NCBI RefSeq assembly: GCF_040839445.1
Contig: NZ_JBDPGJ010000011.1
Span: 1-64,000, forward strand
Origin: Aquibium pacificus
GTDB taxonomy: Bacteria > Pseudomonadota > Alphaproteobacteria > Rhizobiales > Rhizobiaceae
Direction of reading: 5' to 3'
DNA: 64,000 nucleotides
Shown: positions 34,888-43,642 of the stretch, piece by piece
Position numbering within the stretch: the stretch's first letter is position 1
Layout: each line of letters begins with the position of its first letter
Position numbers and translations under genes: made by a program
Notes under the pieces: model-generated
The model's input: only the letters and a program-made list of their open reading frames with translations
Databases searched by the model: none
What the model was told of the DNA's origin: nothing

Positions 34888-35895
34888 CTAAACCGCCGCC
34901 CGCTGTTCCTTCAGCGCCCGCAGGATGCGTTCGGGCGTGATCGGCAGGGTATCGACGCGCACGCCGACCGCGTCGAAGATGGCGTTGGCGACGGCGGGGA
35001 TCTGGGGGTTGGCGCACATCTCGCCGGGGCCTTTGGCGCCGTAGGGGCCGTCGGCGGAGGGGCGTTCCAGCACGATGATCTCGGTCTCGGCGAGGTCGCC
35101 GGGGCCGGGCATCAGGTACTGGTTGAAGTCGGTGCCGCCATGGTCGCGCGCGGGATAATAGGGCTCCGTGGTCTCGTAGAGCGCATGCGAAATGCCCATC
35201 CAGGAGCCGCCGACGAGCTGCTGCTCCACCATCTTCGGGTTCAGCGCCCGGCCGATCTCGAACACGTTCTTCACCGTCAGCACCGTGACTTCACCGGTCT
35301 CGTCATCGACGTCGACCTCCGCCACCGTGCAGGCGTGCGCGTAGCAGGTCGACGGCTTCATCGCGCCGGTCTCGGTCTCGGGATAGGAGCGCGGGATCAA
35401 AAACATGCCGCGGCCGGAGATCGAGCGGCCGTGGCGGAAATGGGCGGCGAGCGCGGTGTCGAAGATCGAGATCGACTTCTGCGGCGCGCCCCTGACGTGG
35501 ATGCCGCCGGCGCCGTCGAGTTCGAGGTCGGACGCGTCGACCTCCAGTTCCTCGGCCGCGACCTCCAGCATCACCTGCCGCGCTTCCGTGGCGGCCTGGA
35601 TCACGGCGTTGCCGATGCGGTGCGTGCCGCGCGAGGCGAAGGTGCCCATGCAGTGCGGGCCGGTGTCGGTGTCGGCGGTGTCGATGGTCACCTGTTCGGC
35701 CGAGACGCCGATTGTCTCGGCGCAGATCTGCGCCATCACCTGCTTCAGCCCCTGGCCGAGATCGACCGAGGAGAGCGTCACCATGAAGTTGCCGGTCGGC
35801 GTCGAATGTACCAGCGCCTGGCTGGGATCGCCGCCGAGGTTCATGCCGGTCGGATAGTTGACCGCCGCCACGCCACGGCCGCGCCGGATCGCCAT
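34888..35895 (-). CDS. Molybdenum hydroxylase molybdopterin subunit, C-terminal half
   Basis: The 335-residue protein is the C-terminal part of a xanthine-dehydrogenase-type large subunit. It carries VDLGQGLKQVMAQICAE near residue 47 and the catalytic-Glu motif GPYGAKGPGEMC near 290, next to the Mo-MPT cofactor. The N-terminal half is encoded by the preceding gene; a stop and one base (TGAC) separate the two, and this frame is shifted by one base. The start MAIRRGRGVAAVNYPTG continues the family alignment at once. Split large subunits are known, for example in nicotinate dehydrogenase, so it may be natural; a frameshift is the other reading. Confidence 0.85.
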   Translation of the reverse strand: MAIRRGRGVAAVNYPTGMNLGGDPSQALVHSTPTGNFMVTLSSVDLGQGLKQVMAQICAETIGVSAEQVTIDTADTDTGPHCMGTFASRGTHRIGNAVIQAATEARQVMLEVAAEELEVDASDLELDGAGGIHVRGAPQKSISIFDTALAAHFRHGRSISGRGMFLIPRSYPETETGAMKPSTCYAHACTVAEVDVDDETGEVTVLTVKNVFEIGRALNPKMVEQQLVGGSWMGISHALYETTEPYYPARDHGGTDFNQYLMPGPGDLAETEIIVLERPSADGPYGAKGPGEMCANPQIPAVANAIFDAVGVRVDTLPITPERILRALKEQRAAV

Positions 35896-35896
35896 G

Positions 35897-37759
35897 TCAC
35901 TTCTCCCCGTAGGACGACATCTGCAGGTATTTTTCGGCGACCGGCCAGTTCGCCGTCTTCGATGCTTCCTGCATGCATTCGATCAGCGCCGCGCCTTCCG
36001 TCGGCTGGCGATGCGCCTTCATGTCGCCGTCGCGGTAGGCGTTGACGAAGCGGAATTCGAGCGGGTCCATGCCGATCAGCCGCGCCAGCTTGTCCATCTG
36101 AACCTCCAGCGCGAAATCGGCGATCGTAACGCCGAAGCCGCGCATGGCGGAGGAGGGGGTGCGGTTGGTGTAGACGCAATAGGTGTCGATCCACACGTTC
36201 GGCACGGTGTAGGGGCCGGGATAGTGGGCAGCGCCCTTCTGCGCGCCGTAGGGCGAGTGGCGCGAATAGGCGCCGGCGTCCGTGTAGCCGGTGACTTTTC
36301 GCGCCAGGAGGCGGCCGTCGTTGGTGATGCCGTCCTTGATGACGATCTTCTCGGCGGCGCGGGCGGAGGAGACCTGCATTTCCTCCTCGCGCGAATAGAC
36401 GAAGGAGACCGGCTTTCCCGTCAGCTTCGAGGCGAGGATGGCGATCGGCTCGACCGTCACGTCCACCTTGCCGCCGAAGCCGCCGCCCACCGTGCCGCCG
36501 ACGAAATGCAGCTTGTGGCCGGGCATCTGGAGGATGATGGAGGTGTTGTCGAGCGTGAAGAACATCGCCTGCGTGTTGGTATGGCAGGTGAAGCGGTCGT
36601 TCCCCTCCGGCACCACGATGCAGCCGGTCGTCTCGGTCGGCGCGTGCTCGATCGGCGAGGACCAGTAGGTCTGTTCGAGGATGTGGTCGGCCTCAGCAAA
36701 GCCCTTCCCGACGTCGCCGTAGCGCACCTTGCGGTGGCTGCCGCTGTCGTAGGTGTAGTAGTTGTTGCCGTGGTACTCGTTGACCAGCGGTGCGCCGGGC
36801 GCCAGCGCCTCGTCGATGTCGAAGACGGCGGGCAGCACCTCGTAGTCTATCCTGACCTTGGCGGCCGCTTCATTGGCGGCGCGCTCGCTGTCGGCCAGCA
36901 CCGCGACCACGGCCTCGCCCTTCCAGCGCACCTTGTCGGCGGCGAGCACCTGCTCGTCCTCCGGGCCGATCTGGATCAGGATCAGGATCGTGTAGACGTT
37001 GTGCGGCACGTCCTTGTGCGTCAGCACCTTCGCCACGCCGGGATGCTTCTCCGCCTCGGACGTGTCGATGGAACGGATGCGGGCGTGGTGATGAGGGCTG
37101 CGGACCATCTTCAGGTGAAGCGTGCCGGGGAAGGAGCGGTCCGCGAAGTAGGCGGTCTTGCCGGTGACGTGGCCGGGCACGTCGGAGCGCTGCAGGCCCT
37201 GGCCGAGCTGCTTCAGGTCGTCCTGCCGCTGATCGGCAAAATAGTCCTTGGCGAGGCGGATCATCGGCGGTTCCTCATGCGGCACATGCGAATTGGCGCG
37301 GGCGGCCGACAGCACGGCCTGGATGATCGGCTCGTAGCCGGTGCAGCGGCAGATGTTGCCAGAGATCGCCTCGACCACGTCCTCGCGGCTGGGGTTGGGG
37401 TTTTCGTCGAGCAAGGCCTTCGCCGCCATCAGCATGCCGGGCGTGCAGAAGCCGCATTGCGCCGCGAACCCGTCGAGGAAGGCGCGCTGCAACGGGTGCA
37501 TGACGCCGTCCTGCGACAGGCCGGCCGCGGTCGAGACGTCGCGGCCTTCGCAGGTCTCGGCAAGCGTGAGGCAGGACAAGACCAGTTCGCCTTCGACCAG
37601 CACTGAGCAGGCGCCGCAGGTGCCCTGGTGGCAGCCGCCCTTGGGCGAGGTGTCGCCGAGACGCTCGCGCAGGGCCTTGAGCAGCGTCGCGCCGCTCTCG
37701 ACGAACTCGGCCCGCTCCTCGCCGTTGAGCGTGAACTGGACCGGAACCTTCTTTGCCAT
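35897..37759 (-). CDS. Fused [2Fe-2S] subunit and molybdopterin subunit N-terminal half
   Basis: The 620-residue protein joins two parts. Residues 1-155 are a small subunit with both clusters: ferredoxin type GGCHQGTCGACSVLVEG with a later SCL Cys, and the helical type AAQCGFCTPGM with GNICRCTGY. From about 175 follows the large-subunit N-half with VRSPHHHARI, VGGTVGGGFGGK (about 410) and SAMRGFGV (about 535). Electrons run from Mo through these clusters to FAD. The residues at the CO dehydrogenase position are not CSFR, so CO is not the substrate. An order of Fe-S before Mo in one chain with FAD separate is uncommon. GGGAGGAG precedes the ATG. Confidence 0.88.
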   Translation of the reverse strand: MAKKVPVQFTLNGEERAEFVESGATLLKALRERLGDTSPKGGCHQGTCGACSVLVEGELVLSCLTLAETCEGRDVSTAAGLSQDGVMHPLQRAFLDGFAAQCGFCTPGMLMAAKALLDENPNPSREDVVEAISGNICRCTGYEPIIQAVLSAARANSHVPHEEPPMIRLAKDYFADQRQDDLKQLGQGLQRSDVPGHVTGKTAYFADRSFPGTLHLKMVRSPHHHARIRSIDTSEAEKHPGVAKVLTHKDVPHNVYTILILIQIGPEDEQVLAADKVRWKGEAVVAVLADSERAANEAAAKVRIDYEVLPAVFDIDEALAPGAPLVNEYHGNNYYTYDSGSHRKVRYGDVGKGFAEADHILEQTYWSSPIEHAPTETTGCIVVPEGNDRFTCHTNTQAMFFTLDNTSIILQMPGHKLHFVGGTVGGGFGGKVDVTVEPIAILASKLTGKPVSFVYSREEEMQVSSARAAEKIVIKDGITNDGRLLARKVTGYTDAGAYSRHSPYGAQKGAAHYPGPYTVPNVWIDTYCVYTNRTPSSAMRGFGVTIADFALEVQMDKLARLIGMDPLEFRFVNAYRDGDMKAHRQPTEGAALIECMQEASKTANWPVAEKYLQMSSYGEK

Positions 37760-37798
37760 TCGTCTCCTCCCTTGCGAAACGGCTCGGTGGATATCGCG

Positions 37799-38593
37799 TC
37801 AGGCGAGCATGAGCCGCCGGAAATGCACGGGCAGCACCTCGCCGCGATACCAGGCGCTGGCGACGGCATCGGTGAATGGCGCGGTGCCCTCGCCGATGGC
37901 CGCGACGGCGCCTGCAATGCCTTCCTCCGTGAGCGCCTTGCCGGCGAGCGCCTTCTCCGCCGCGGTCGCGCGCATCGGTCGGTCGCCCATGCAGCCGAGC
38001 GCGATGCGGGCGGCACCCACCGCGCCATCCGTCGCCTTCTCGATGACCGCCGCGATCGAAAGCACCGAGATGCCCTTCGGCTTGACGCGCGAGACCTTTG
38101 CGAAGCGGAAGGCGTCGGCAGCGGGGAGCCGGAAGCGGACCGACGTGACGATGCCCTCGAACGAGTCGCGGCCGGCAAGGAACTCCTCGATGGGCAATTC
38201 GCGGCCGCCGGCATGAATCGCCGCGCCGAGCGCGAGCAGCGCCAAGGAAAAATCGCCGTAGGGCGCTGGAGCAAAGAGATTGCCGCCGATGGTCGCCATG
38301 TTTCGCACTGCAGGCCCGCCGACCGCGCGGGCGGCCTTGGCGATGGTCGATAGTTCCGGGTGGCGGGCGACCTCGGCCATGGTGACGGAAGCGCCAAGCG
38401 TCGCCATGCCGTCGGCGACAGCGATCTCGCGCAGGCTCCGGTCGGTCGCACGCACGAAGGTGTCGAAAGATAGATCGCCCTCGTTGGCGGCGCGGACGAC
38501 GAGGGTTCCGCCGCCCATGTAGCGCGCCGCACCCGCCGATAGCGCGGACTGCGCTTCGCCGACGGTCGGGAACGTCTGGAGCGAGAGCGGCAT
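37799..38593 (-). CDS. Molybdenum hydroxylase FAD-binding subunit (CoxM/XdhB type)
   Basis: The 264-residue protein has the FAD_binding_5 motif AARYMGGGTLVVR near residue 25 and the second FAD motif AVGGPAVRNMATIGGNLF near 90. A CO_deh_flav_C domain follows with KGISVLSIAAVIE. It passes electrons from the Fe-S clusters to NAD or quinone. It lies 39 nt upstream of the Fe-S/Mo fusion in the same operon. The C-terminus YRGEVLPVHFRRLML is typical. Confidence 0.92.
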   Translation of the reverse strand: MPLSLQTFPTVGEAQSALSAGAARYMGGGTLVVRAANEGDLSFDTFVRATDRSLREIAVADGMATLGASVTMAEVARHPELSTIAKAARAVGGPAVRNMATIGGNLFAPAPYGDFSLALLALGAAIHAGGRELPIEEFLAGRDSFEGIVTSVRFRLPAADAFRFAKVSRVKPKGISVLSIAAVIEKATDGAVGAARIALGCMGDRPMRATAAEKALAGKALTEEGIAGAVAAIGEGTAPFTDAVASAWYRGEVLPVHFRRLMLA

Positions 38594-38604
38594 CGAATGC
38601 CTCC

Positions 38605-39045
38605 TCAGGCTTTGGCGAAATGGCTTTTCAGCGCGTCGAAGCCGCCCTGGAATACGTTCTGGCCCATACCCTTGGCGATGGTTTCCCCTTCGCCTTCCGG
38701 CGCGTCGAAGCTGGAGGTCCAGACGGCATAGGTCCTGTCTCCGTCGGTCACCCGTTCGAGCTTCAGGGTCGCCGTGTGGTTCGAGATCGGCGCGGGGTGC
38801 TCGATGATCGAATAGGTCACGAGATGGTCGTCGTCGGAAAAGGCGAGCAGCTTCTCCCGGATCGTCGCGCCGCTGCCGACCTTGAAGTTGCGCACGCAGC
38901 CGATGTCGGTCGCCGGCTTGCCGCCCTCGATATGACTCTCGACCATCCGCGGGTGCCAGTCGGGCAGGCCGTTGAAGTCGCGGATACGGTCCCAGACCTT
39001 CTCGACGGGCGCGTCGATGACGCTGGAGATCGTGACGGACGGCAT
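38605..39045 (-). CDS. SRPBCC (START-like) ligand-binding protein
   Basis: The 146-residue single-domain protein begins MPSVTISSVIDAPVEKVWDR, the first strand and helix of the SRPBCC fold, and has the WHPRMVESHIEGG loop. It is closer to the MxaD/PYR-like group than to CoxG. The cavity fold binds hydrophobic ligands. It lies 11 nt before the FAD subunit gene and is part of the molybdenum-hydroxylase operon, where CoxG-type SRPBCC proteins also occur. Its ligand is unknown. Confidence 0.85.
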   Translation of the reverse strand: MPSVTISSVIDAPVEKVWDRIRDFNGLPDWHPRMVESHIEGGKPATDIGCVRNFKVGSGATIREKLLAFSDDDHLVTYSIIEHPAPISNHTATLKLERVTDGDRTYAVWTSSFDAPEGEGETIAKGMGQNVFQGGFDALKSHFAKA

Positions 39046-39145
39046 GGCGGCTCCTCGCGCGGTTCAGGGAGCCTCACTCTAGGCGGACCGCGCCGCTCCG
39101 CTTATCAATGCGTCTTGGCGGCTTATCGAAGAGTATGAAAAACCG

Positions 39146-39970
39146 TTACGCCGCCACGCGCGCGGCCTCCCGGTAGAGCGTCGGAGGCACGCCGGCGTGG
39201 TCGCGGAAGAAGCGGGTGAAGTTGCCCTGCGTGGTGAAGCCGAGATGGCAGGCGAGGTCCGTCAGCGATTCCTCGGAACTCTGCAGCTGGCGCAGGGCCT
39301 CCTCCATGCGCAGCGTGTTCCAGTAGACGTTCGGCGTCAGGTTTGTCTCGCGCTTGAACAGCGCGAAGAAATGCGGACGAGAGAGTCCGACAGCGCGCGC
39401 GAGTTCGTCCAGGCACACGCGGGCGGCGAGGTTGGCGCGCATCAGCGCGACCGCCTTGCGTACACGGAAGTCGAGATGCCGGTGGCGCGCGGCCTGATCC
39501 CACCCTGGCGCCCGCCCGGGCCTCGACGCTTCGACCAGGCAGTCGATCAGCCGCTCCATCTCGCCAGCCGTCAGATCGAACCGCTCCTCGCCGTCCGCAA
39601 GCTGCCGGAAGAAGCCCAGAGCGATCGAACGCAGTTCGCTGTCAAGCGGAATGGCCGGATGGCGGAAGATCGGCGCGCCGTGGGGCAGGCCGAGGCGTTC
39701 GGCCACCCAGGCCGGCTCGATGTAAAGCGCGAGGAAGAGGCCGGGCTCGCCGCCCGGGAAGCTGTGGCTGTGCGGCTCGAATGAGTTGATGCCGACCGCG
39801 GTCCTAGGTCCGAGCACAACGCTCCGGGTGCCGACTTGAATGCGCCCAGGTTCGCCGTCGAGCCAGATGATGATGTGGCTTTCGGCATGGGCATGTGTCA
39901 CCAGATCGCTGGCCGCATTCAGGAACGAGAAATGCCCGAACCTGCCCCGGTAGAGCCTGATCGCGGTCAT
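39146..39970 (-). CDS. AraC-family transcriptional regulator
   Basis: The 274-residue regulator has an N-terminal cupin-like arm (SHIIIWLDGEPGRIQVG, then GINSFEPHSHSFPGG) and a C-terminal double HTH. The HTH part runs from LAARVCLDELARAVGLSRPH through TDLACHLGFTTQGNFTRFFR to the AGVPPTLYRE end, the standard AraC signature. It is upstream of and on the same strand as the molybdenum-hydroxylase genes, with a 100-nt gap, and most likely controls them in response to the substrate. Confidence 0.9.
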   Translation of the reverse strand: MTAIRLYRGRFGHFSFLNAASDLVTHAHAESHIIIWLDGEPGRIQVGTRSVVLGPRTAVGINSFEPHSHSFPGGEPGLFLALYIEPAWVAERLGLPHGAPIFRHPAIPLDSELRSIALGFFRQLADGEERFDLTAGEMERLIDCLVEASRPGRAPGWDQAARHRHLDFRVRKAVALMRANLAARVCLDELARAVGLSRPHFFALFKRETNLTPNVYWNTLRMEEALRQLQSSEESLTDLACHLGFTTQGNFTRFFRDHAGVPPTLYREAARVAA

Positions 39971-40084
39971 GTTTTCCTCCCACGAGCCCTTGCCGGGCTC
40001 TTGGCCGAAGTTTGGTCCGACCAGTTTCCGGCGTCAAGGCGGCGCGTAGCCGGAGGCTTGCCGGATCGGAGGAAAGAACTGACA

Positions 40085-40100
40085 TGATTGACGTACCTCA
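40085..40100 (+). promoter_or_regulatory. Probable operator in the lacI-type gene promoter
   Basis: TGATTGACGTACCTCA matches 13 of 16 bases of the perfect palindrome TGAGGTACGTACCTCA found upstream of the transporter operon. It overlaps a TTGACG -35 box (40088-40093), which is 17 nt from a GATATT -10 box (40111-40116). This suggests autoregulation by the LacI-type protein. Confidence 0.6.
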
Positions 40101-40136
40101 GGAGACGCACGATATTCGGCCACTCTGGAGTGGTTT

Positions 40137-41165
40137 GTGATGCGGCCGACAGTCAATGACATCGCCAGGGCCGCGGGGGTGAGCCTCGCCACGGTCGACC
40201 GTGTTCTCAACGCCCGCCCGGGCGTTACCGAGAAGACGGTCCAGCGCGTCAATGCCGCCATCGACCAGCTCGGCTATGTGCGCGACGTCACCGCGGCGAA
40301 TCTCGCCCGGCAGCGTCGGTACCGGCTTACCTTCGTCCTGCCCGAGGCGCCGGAACTGTTCGTGGCGACATTGCGCGATGCGCTCGCCGAAGCCGGGAGG
40401 AGTTCGGCTGCGGACCGGACGGAAATCCGCACGCTGTCGTTTCCCGCCGGCAATCCCCACGCGCTGGTGCGTACGTTGCGCACCCTCAATTCTGCCAACA
40501 CCGACGGCGTCGCGATCTTCGCGCCGGAGACGCCGCATGTGCGCGACGCCATCTTGCGCCTCAAGAGCGACGGCGTTCCCATCGTGGCACTCGTTTCCGA
40601 CCTTCCGAACACCGAGCGCGACCATTTCGTCGGCATCGACAACATTGCCGGAGGGCGCACGGCAGCCTTCCTGATGGGCAAATTCCATGGAAAACGCGGC
40701 GGATCGGTGATGGTGCTCGTCAGTTCCATGCAGGCGCGCGACAACGTCGAGCGGCGGCTCGGCTTCGACCAGGTAATGGCCGAGAGCTTCCCCGAGATCG
40801 AAGTTCTGCCGTCGCTGGAGAACCACGATGACGAGGACATCACCGCCCGGGTCGTCTCCGAAGTGCTCGATGCGCGCCCAGACCTGACGGGGGTCTATTC
40901 GGTCGGCCATGGCAGCCGCGCCCTCGTCGAGGTTCTGCGCGCCCATCACCGCGCCCGGCAGTTGACGATCGTCGCACACGAACTGACGAGCGTGACGCGC
41001 GAAGCCCTGCGAAGCGGCGATATCGATGCCGTGGTCAGCCAGGATGTCGGCCATATCGTGAGGAGCGCGCTGCGTATCCTGCGGGCGAAGATCGACGGCG
41101 TCGGGATCGTTCCGGGGCAGGAGCGCATACGCATCGAGATCGTCGTCCGCGAGAATCTTTCCTGA
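40137..41165 (+). CDS. LacI-family transcriptional regulator
   Basis: The 342-residue regulator has an N-terminal HTH (TVNDIARAAGVSLATVDRVLN) and hinge helix (TAANLARQRR), followed by a periplasmic-binding-protein-like effector domain. The variant VDRVLN in place of VSRVLN is a common subgroup in rhizobia. GTG at 40137 and ATG at 40140 are both possible; GGAG lies 6-9 nt before. Its gene precedes the ABC transporter/kinase operon, and near-identical operators lie before both, so it should repress sugar or polyol uptake until its ligand appears. Confidence 0.93.
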   Translation: MMRPTVNDIARAAGVSLATVDRVLNARPGVTEKTVQRVNAAIDQLGYVRDVTAANLARQRRYRLTFVLPEAPELFVATLRDALAEAGRSSAADRTEIRTLSFPAGNPHALVRTLRTLNSANTDGVAIFAPETPHVRDAILRLKSDGVPIVALVSDLPNTERDHFVGIDNIAGGRTAAFLMGKFHGKRGGSVMVLVSSMQARDNVERRLGFDQVMAESFPEIEVLPSLENHDDEDITARVVSEVLDARPDLTGVYSVGHGSRALVEVLRAHHRARQLTIVAHELTSVTREALRSGDIDAVVSQDVGHIVRSALRILRAKIDGVGIVPGQERIRIEIVVRENLS

Positions 41166-41220
41166 CCGAATTCCCGGCCCGCACGGGAGGAGAATGTTCC
41201 CCTGCGGAAACGTGATTGAC

Positions 41221-41238
41221 ATGAGGTACGTACCTCAT
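41221..41238 (+). promoter_or_regulatory. Perfect 18-bp LacI-type operator before the transporter operon
   Basis: ATGAGGTACGTACCTCAT is a perfect inverted repeat with the central CG-step of LacI-family sites (here TACGTA). It starts at the last base of a TTGACA -35 box (41216-41221) and fills the -35/-10 spacer, so bound repressor would block RNA polymerase. It lies 53 nt before the binding-protein gene. Confidence 0.8.
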
Positions 41239-41290
41239 CTAGTCTCCCTGTCGTAGGCGTTGCGTTTGCACCCACTCGGGAGGATCCATC

Positions 41291-42616
41291 ATGAAACGTG
41301 CCCATCTGGCGGCAGTCGCTGCCATCTCGATTACGGCCGCGCTCTCCGCGAATTCCGCGCAGGCCGAAGACCTCACCCTCTGCTGGGCCTCCTGGGACCC
41401 GGCGAATGCCCTGGTCGAACTGTCTAAGGACTTCGAGGCGCAGTCCGGCCACAAGATGAGCTTCGAGTTCGTGCCGTGGCCGAATTTCGCCGACCGCATG
41501 CTCAATGAATTGAATTCGGGCGGACAGCTCTGCGACCTGATGATCGGCGACAGCCAGTGGATCGGCGGCGCCGCCGAGAACGGCTGGTACGTCAAGCTGA
41601 ACGACTTCTTCGATGCCAACGGCATCAAGATGGACGATTTCATCGATGCGACCGTGACCGGATACGCCGAATGGCCAAAGAACACGCCGAACTACTGGGC
41701 GCTGCCCGCCTTTGGCGACGTTGTCGGCTGGACCTACCGCAAGGACTGGTTCGAGCGCCCCGAAATCCAGACCGCCTTCAAGGAGAAGTACGGCCGCGAC
41801 CTCGCGGTGCCCAAGACCTTCGCCGAGCTCAAGGACATCGCCGAGTTCTTCCAGAAGCGCGAGATCGACGGCAAGACCGTCTACGGCGCCTCGATCTACA
41901 CCGAGCGTGGCTCGGAAGGCATCACGATGGGCGCGATGGACGTGCTCTACTCGTTTGGCTTCAAGTACGAGAACCCCGACAAGCCCTACGATATGGAAGG
42001 CTACGTCAACGGTCCGGGGGCCGTCGCAGGGCTCGAATACTATAAGGCGCTCTATGATTGCTGCGTCGCGCCGGGCACGTCCAACACCTACATGTCCGAG
42101 GGCATCGACGCCTTCAAATCGGGCCAGGTGGCGCTGCAGATGAACTTCGCTTTCACCTGGCCGGGCTTCGAGACCGACATGGACGTCGGCCGTGGCAAGA
42201 CCGGCTATTTCGCCAACCCGGCGGGGCCTGACGGCGACCAGTTCGCCCAGCTCGGCGGGCAGGGGATATCGGTCGTCGCCGCCTCGACCAAGCAGGACGC
42301 GGCGCTGGAGTACATCAAGTGGTTCGCCCAGCCCGACGTGCAGGCCAAGTGGTGGTCGATGGGCGGCTTCTCTTGCCTGAAGGCGGTGACGCTCGCGCCC
42401 GACTTCCCGCAGAGCCAGCCCTATGCTCAGACCTTCCTCGACTCCATGGCGATCGTGAAGGACTTCTGGGCCGAGCCGTCCTATGCCACACTCCTGCAGG
42501 ACACGCAGAAGCGCTTCCACGACTACGTGGTGGCCGGGCAGGGCACCGCCCAGGAAGCGCTCGACGGCCTCGTGGCGGACTGGACCGAGACCTTCGAGGA
42601 TGAAGGCAAGCTCTGA
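41291..42616 (+). CDS. Sugar ABC transporter substrate-binding protein (family 1)
   Basis: The 441-residue periplasmic protein has a signal peptide (cleavage after SAQA, about residue 23) and a family-1 solute-binding fold. Segments such as GHKMSFEFVPWPNFADRML, DLMIGDSQWIGG and the C-terminal AALEYIKWFAQPDVQAKWW are typical of sugar- and polyol-binding members. It is the first gene of the operon; GGGAGGATC precedes the ATG. The neighbouring kinase suggests a short ketose or polyol ligand, but this is inference. Confidence 0.93.
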   Translation: MKRAHLAAVAAISITAALSANSAQAEDLTLCWASWDPANALVELSKDFEAQSGHKMSFEFVPWPNFADRMLNELNSGGQLCDLMIGDSQWIGGAAENGWYVKLNDFFDANGIKMDDFIDATVTGYAEWPKNTPNYWALPAFGDVVGWTYRKDWFERPEIQTAFKEKYGRDLAVPKTFAELKDIAEFFQKREIDGKTVYGASIYTERGSEGITMGAMDVLYSFGFKYENPDKPYDMEGYVNGPGAVAGLEYYKALYDCCVAPGTSNTYMSEGIDAFKSGQVALQMNFAFTWPGFETDMDVGRGKTGYFANPAGPDGDQFAQLGGQGISVVAASTKQDAALEYIKWFAQPDVQAKWWSMGGFSCLKAVTLAPDFPQSQPYAQTFLDSMAIVKDFWAEPSYATLLQDTQKRFHDYVVAGQGTAQEALDGLVADWTETFEDEGKL

Positions 42617-42647
42617 CAGGACGACCTGAGTTCAGGTCCTGAGGACA

Positions 42648-42675
42648 CCGTCGGGTCCGCGCGCGGACCCGACGG
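42648..42675 (+). promoter_or_regulatory. Intercistronic stem-loop between binding protein and permease
   Basis: CCGTCGGGTCCGCG and its exact complement form a 28-nt perfect palindrome with no U tract. A smaller hairpin GACCTGA-GT-TCAGGTC lies just before at 42623-42638. Such structures after binding-protein genes protect the upstream mRNA and give the binding protein in excess over the membrane parts. Confidence 0.75.
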
Positions 42676-42694
42676 CCCGGGCAGAGAGACGAAC

Positions 42695-43642
42695 ATGACC
42701 CACAGTCCAATCGAGCGCGTCGCCTTCGCCACTCCGCCAGCCATTGCCTCGCGCGCACGCGGACTGTCGGACCGGGCGCTGGCCTGGATCTTCGTGACCC
42801 CGACGATTGCGCTGCTTCTGGCGATCAACATCTTCCCGCTGGTCTGGACCATCCGGCTGAGCCTGACCAACTACCGGGCCAACCGCGCCGGTGCCGAGCT
42901 CGAATGGGTCGGCATCCGCAATTACACACGCATCCTTACCGATGGCGACATCTGGCTGTCGATGCAGGCGACGGCGCACTTCCTGATCTGGACCATCGTG
43001 CTGCAGGTGGCGCTCGGCTTCGCGCTCGCCTGGCTGATCAATCGCAAGTTCAAGGGCAACGACCTGTGGACCACGATCATCGTGCTGCCGATGATGCTGT
43101 CGCCCGCCGTGGTGGGGAACTTCTGGACCTTCCTCTACCAGCCGCAGATCGGCCTGTTCAACTACGTGGTCTCCTTCTTCACCGGCATCGATCCGTCGTC
43201 CTTCTCGATGATCGGCGACGTCTCGCTGGCGCCCTGGTCGATCGTCATTGTCGACACCTGGATGTGGACACCGTTCGTGATGCTGATCTGCCTGGCAGGA
43301 CTGCGCTCAATACCCGACTACATCTACGAAGCCGCGGCCATCGACCGCGCCTCACCCTGGCGACAGTTCTGGACCATCACCGTGCCCATGGTGCTGCCGT
43401 TCCTGATGCTGGCCGTGCTCTTCCGCGGCATCGAGAACTTCAAGATGTTCGACATGGTGACGCTGCTCACCGGCGGGGGGCCGGGGTCGACCACCGAACT
43501 CACCTCGATCAATCTGAAGCGCGAGGCCTTCGAGAAGTGGCGGACAGGCTACTCGTCGGCCTACGCCATCATCCTCTTCGTGACCGTCTTCGGCCTCGCC
43601 TCGATCTATGTGAAGGCGCTGAACAAGGTGAAGCAGCGATGA
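42695..43642 (+). CDS. Sugar ABC transporter permease (MalF type)
   Basis: The 315-residue integral membrane protein has six or so hydrophobic segments (for example FVTPTIALLLAINIFPLVW near residue 32). The EAA loop reads YEAAAIDRASPWRQFWTITV (about residue 212), which docks on the ATPase. It is the first of two permeases; its stop overlaps the next start as ATGA. Length is typical of MalF-type permeases without the long periplasmic loop. Confidence 0.94.
   Translation: MTHSPIERVAFATPPAIASRARGLSDRALAWIFVTPTIALLLAINIFPLVWTIRLSLTNYRANRAGAELEWVGIRNYTRILTDGDIWLSMQATAHFLIWTIVLQVALGFALAWLINRKFKGNDLWTTIIVLPMMLSPAVVGNFWTFLYQPQIGLFNYVVSFFTGIDPSSFSMIGDVSLAPWSIVIVDTWMWTPFVMLICLAGLRSIPDYIYEAAAIDRASPWRQFWTITVPMVLPFLMLAVLFRGIENFKMFDMVTLLTGGGPGSTTELTSINLKREAFEKWRTGYSSAYAIILFVTVFGLASIYVKALNKVKQR

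Noticed and set aside
34888..38593. Aerobic carbon monoxide dehydrogenase (coxMSL)
   Set aside because: The layout with MoxR and VWA genes is cox-like, but the large subunit has SAMRGFG in place of the CSFR active-site loop of CO dehydrogenase, and the subunits are fused and split differently.
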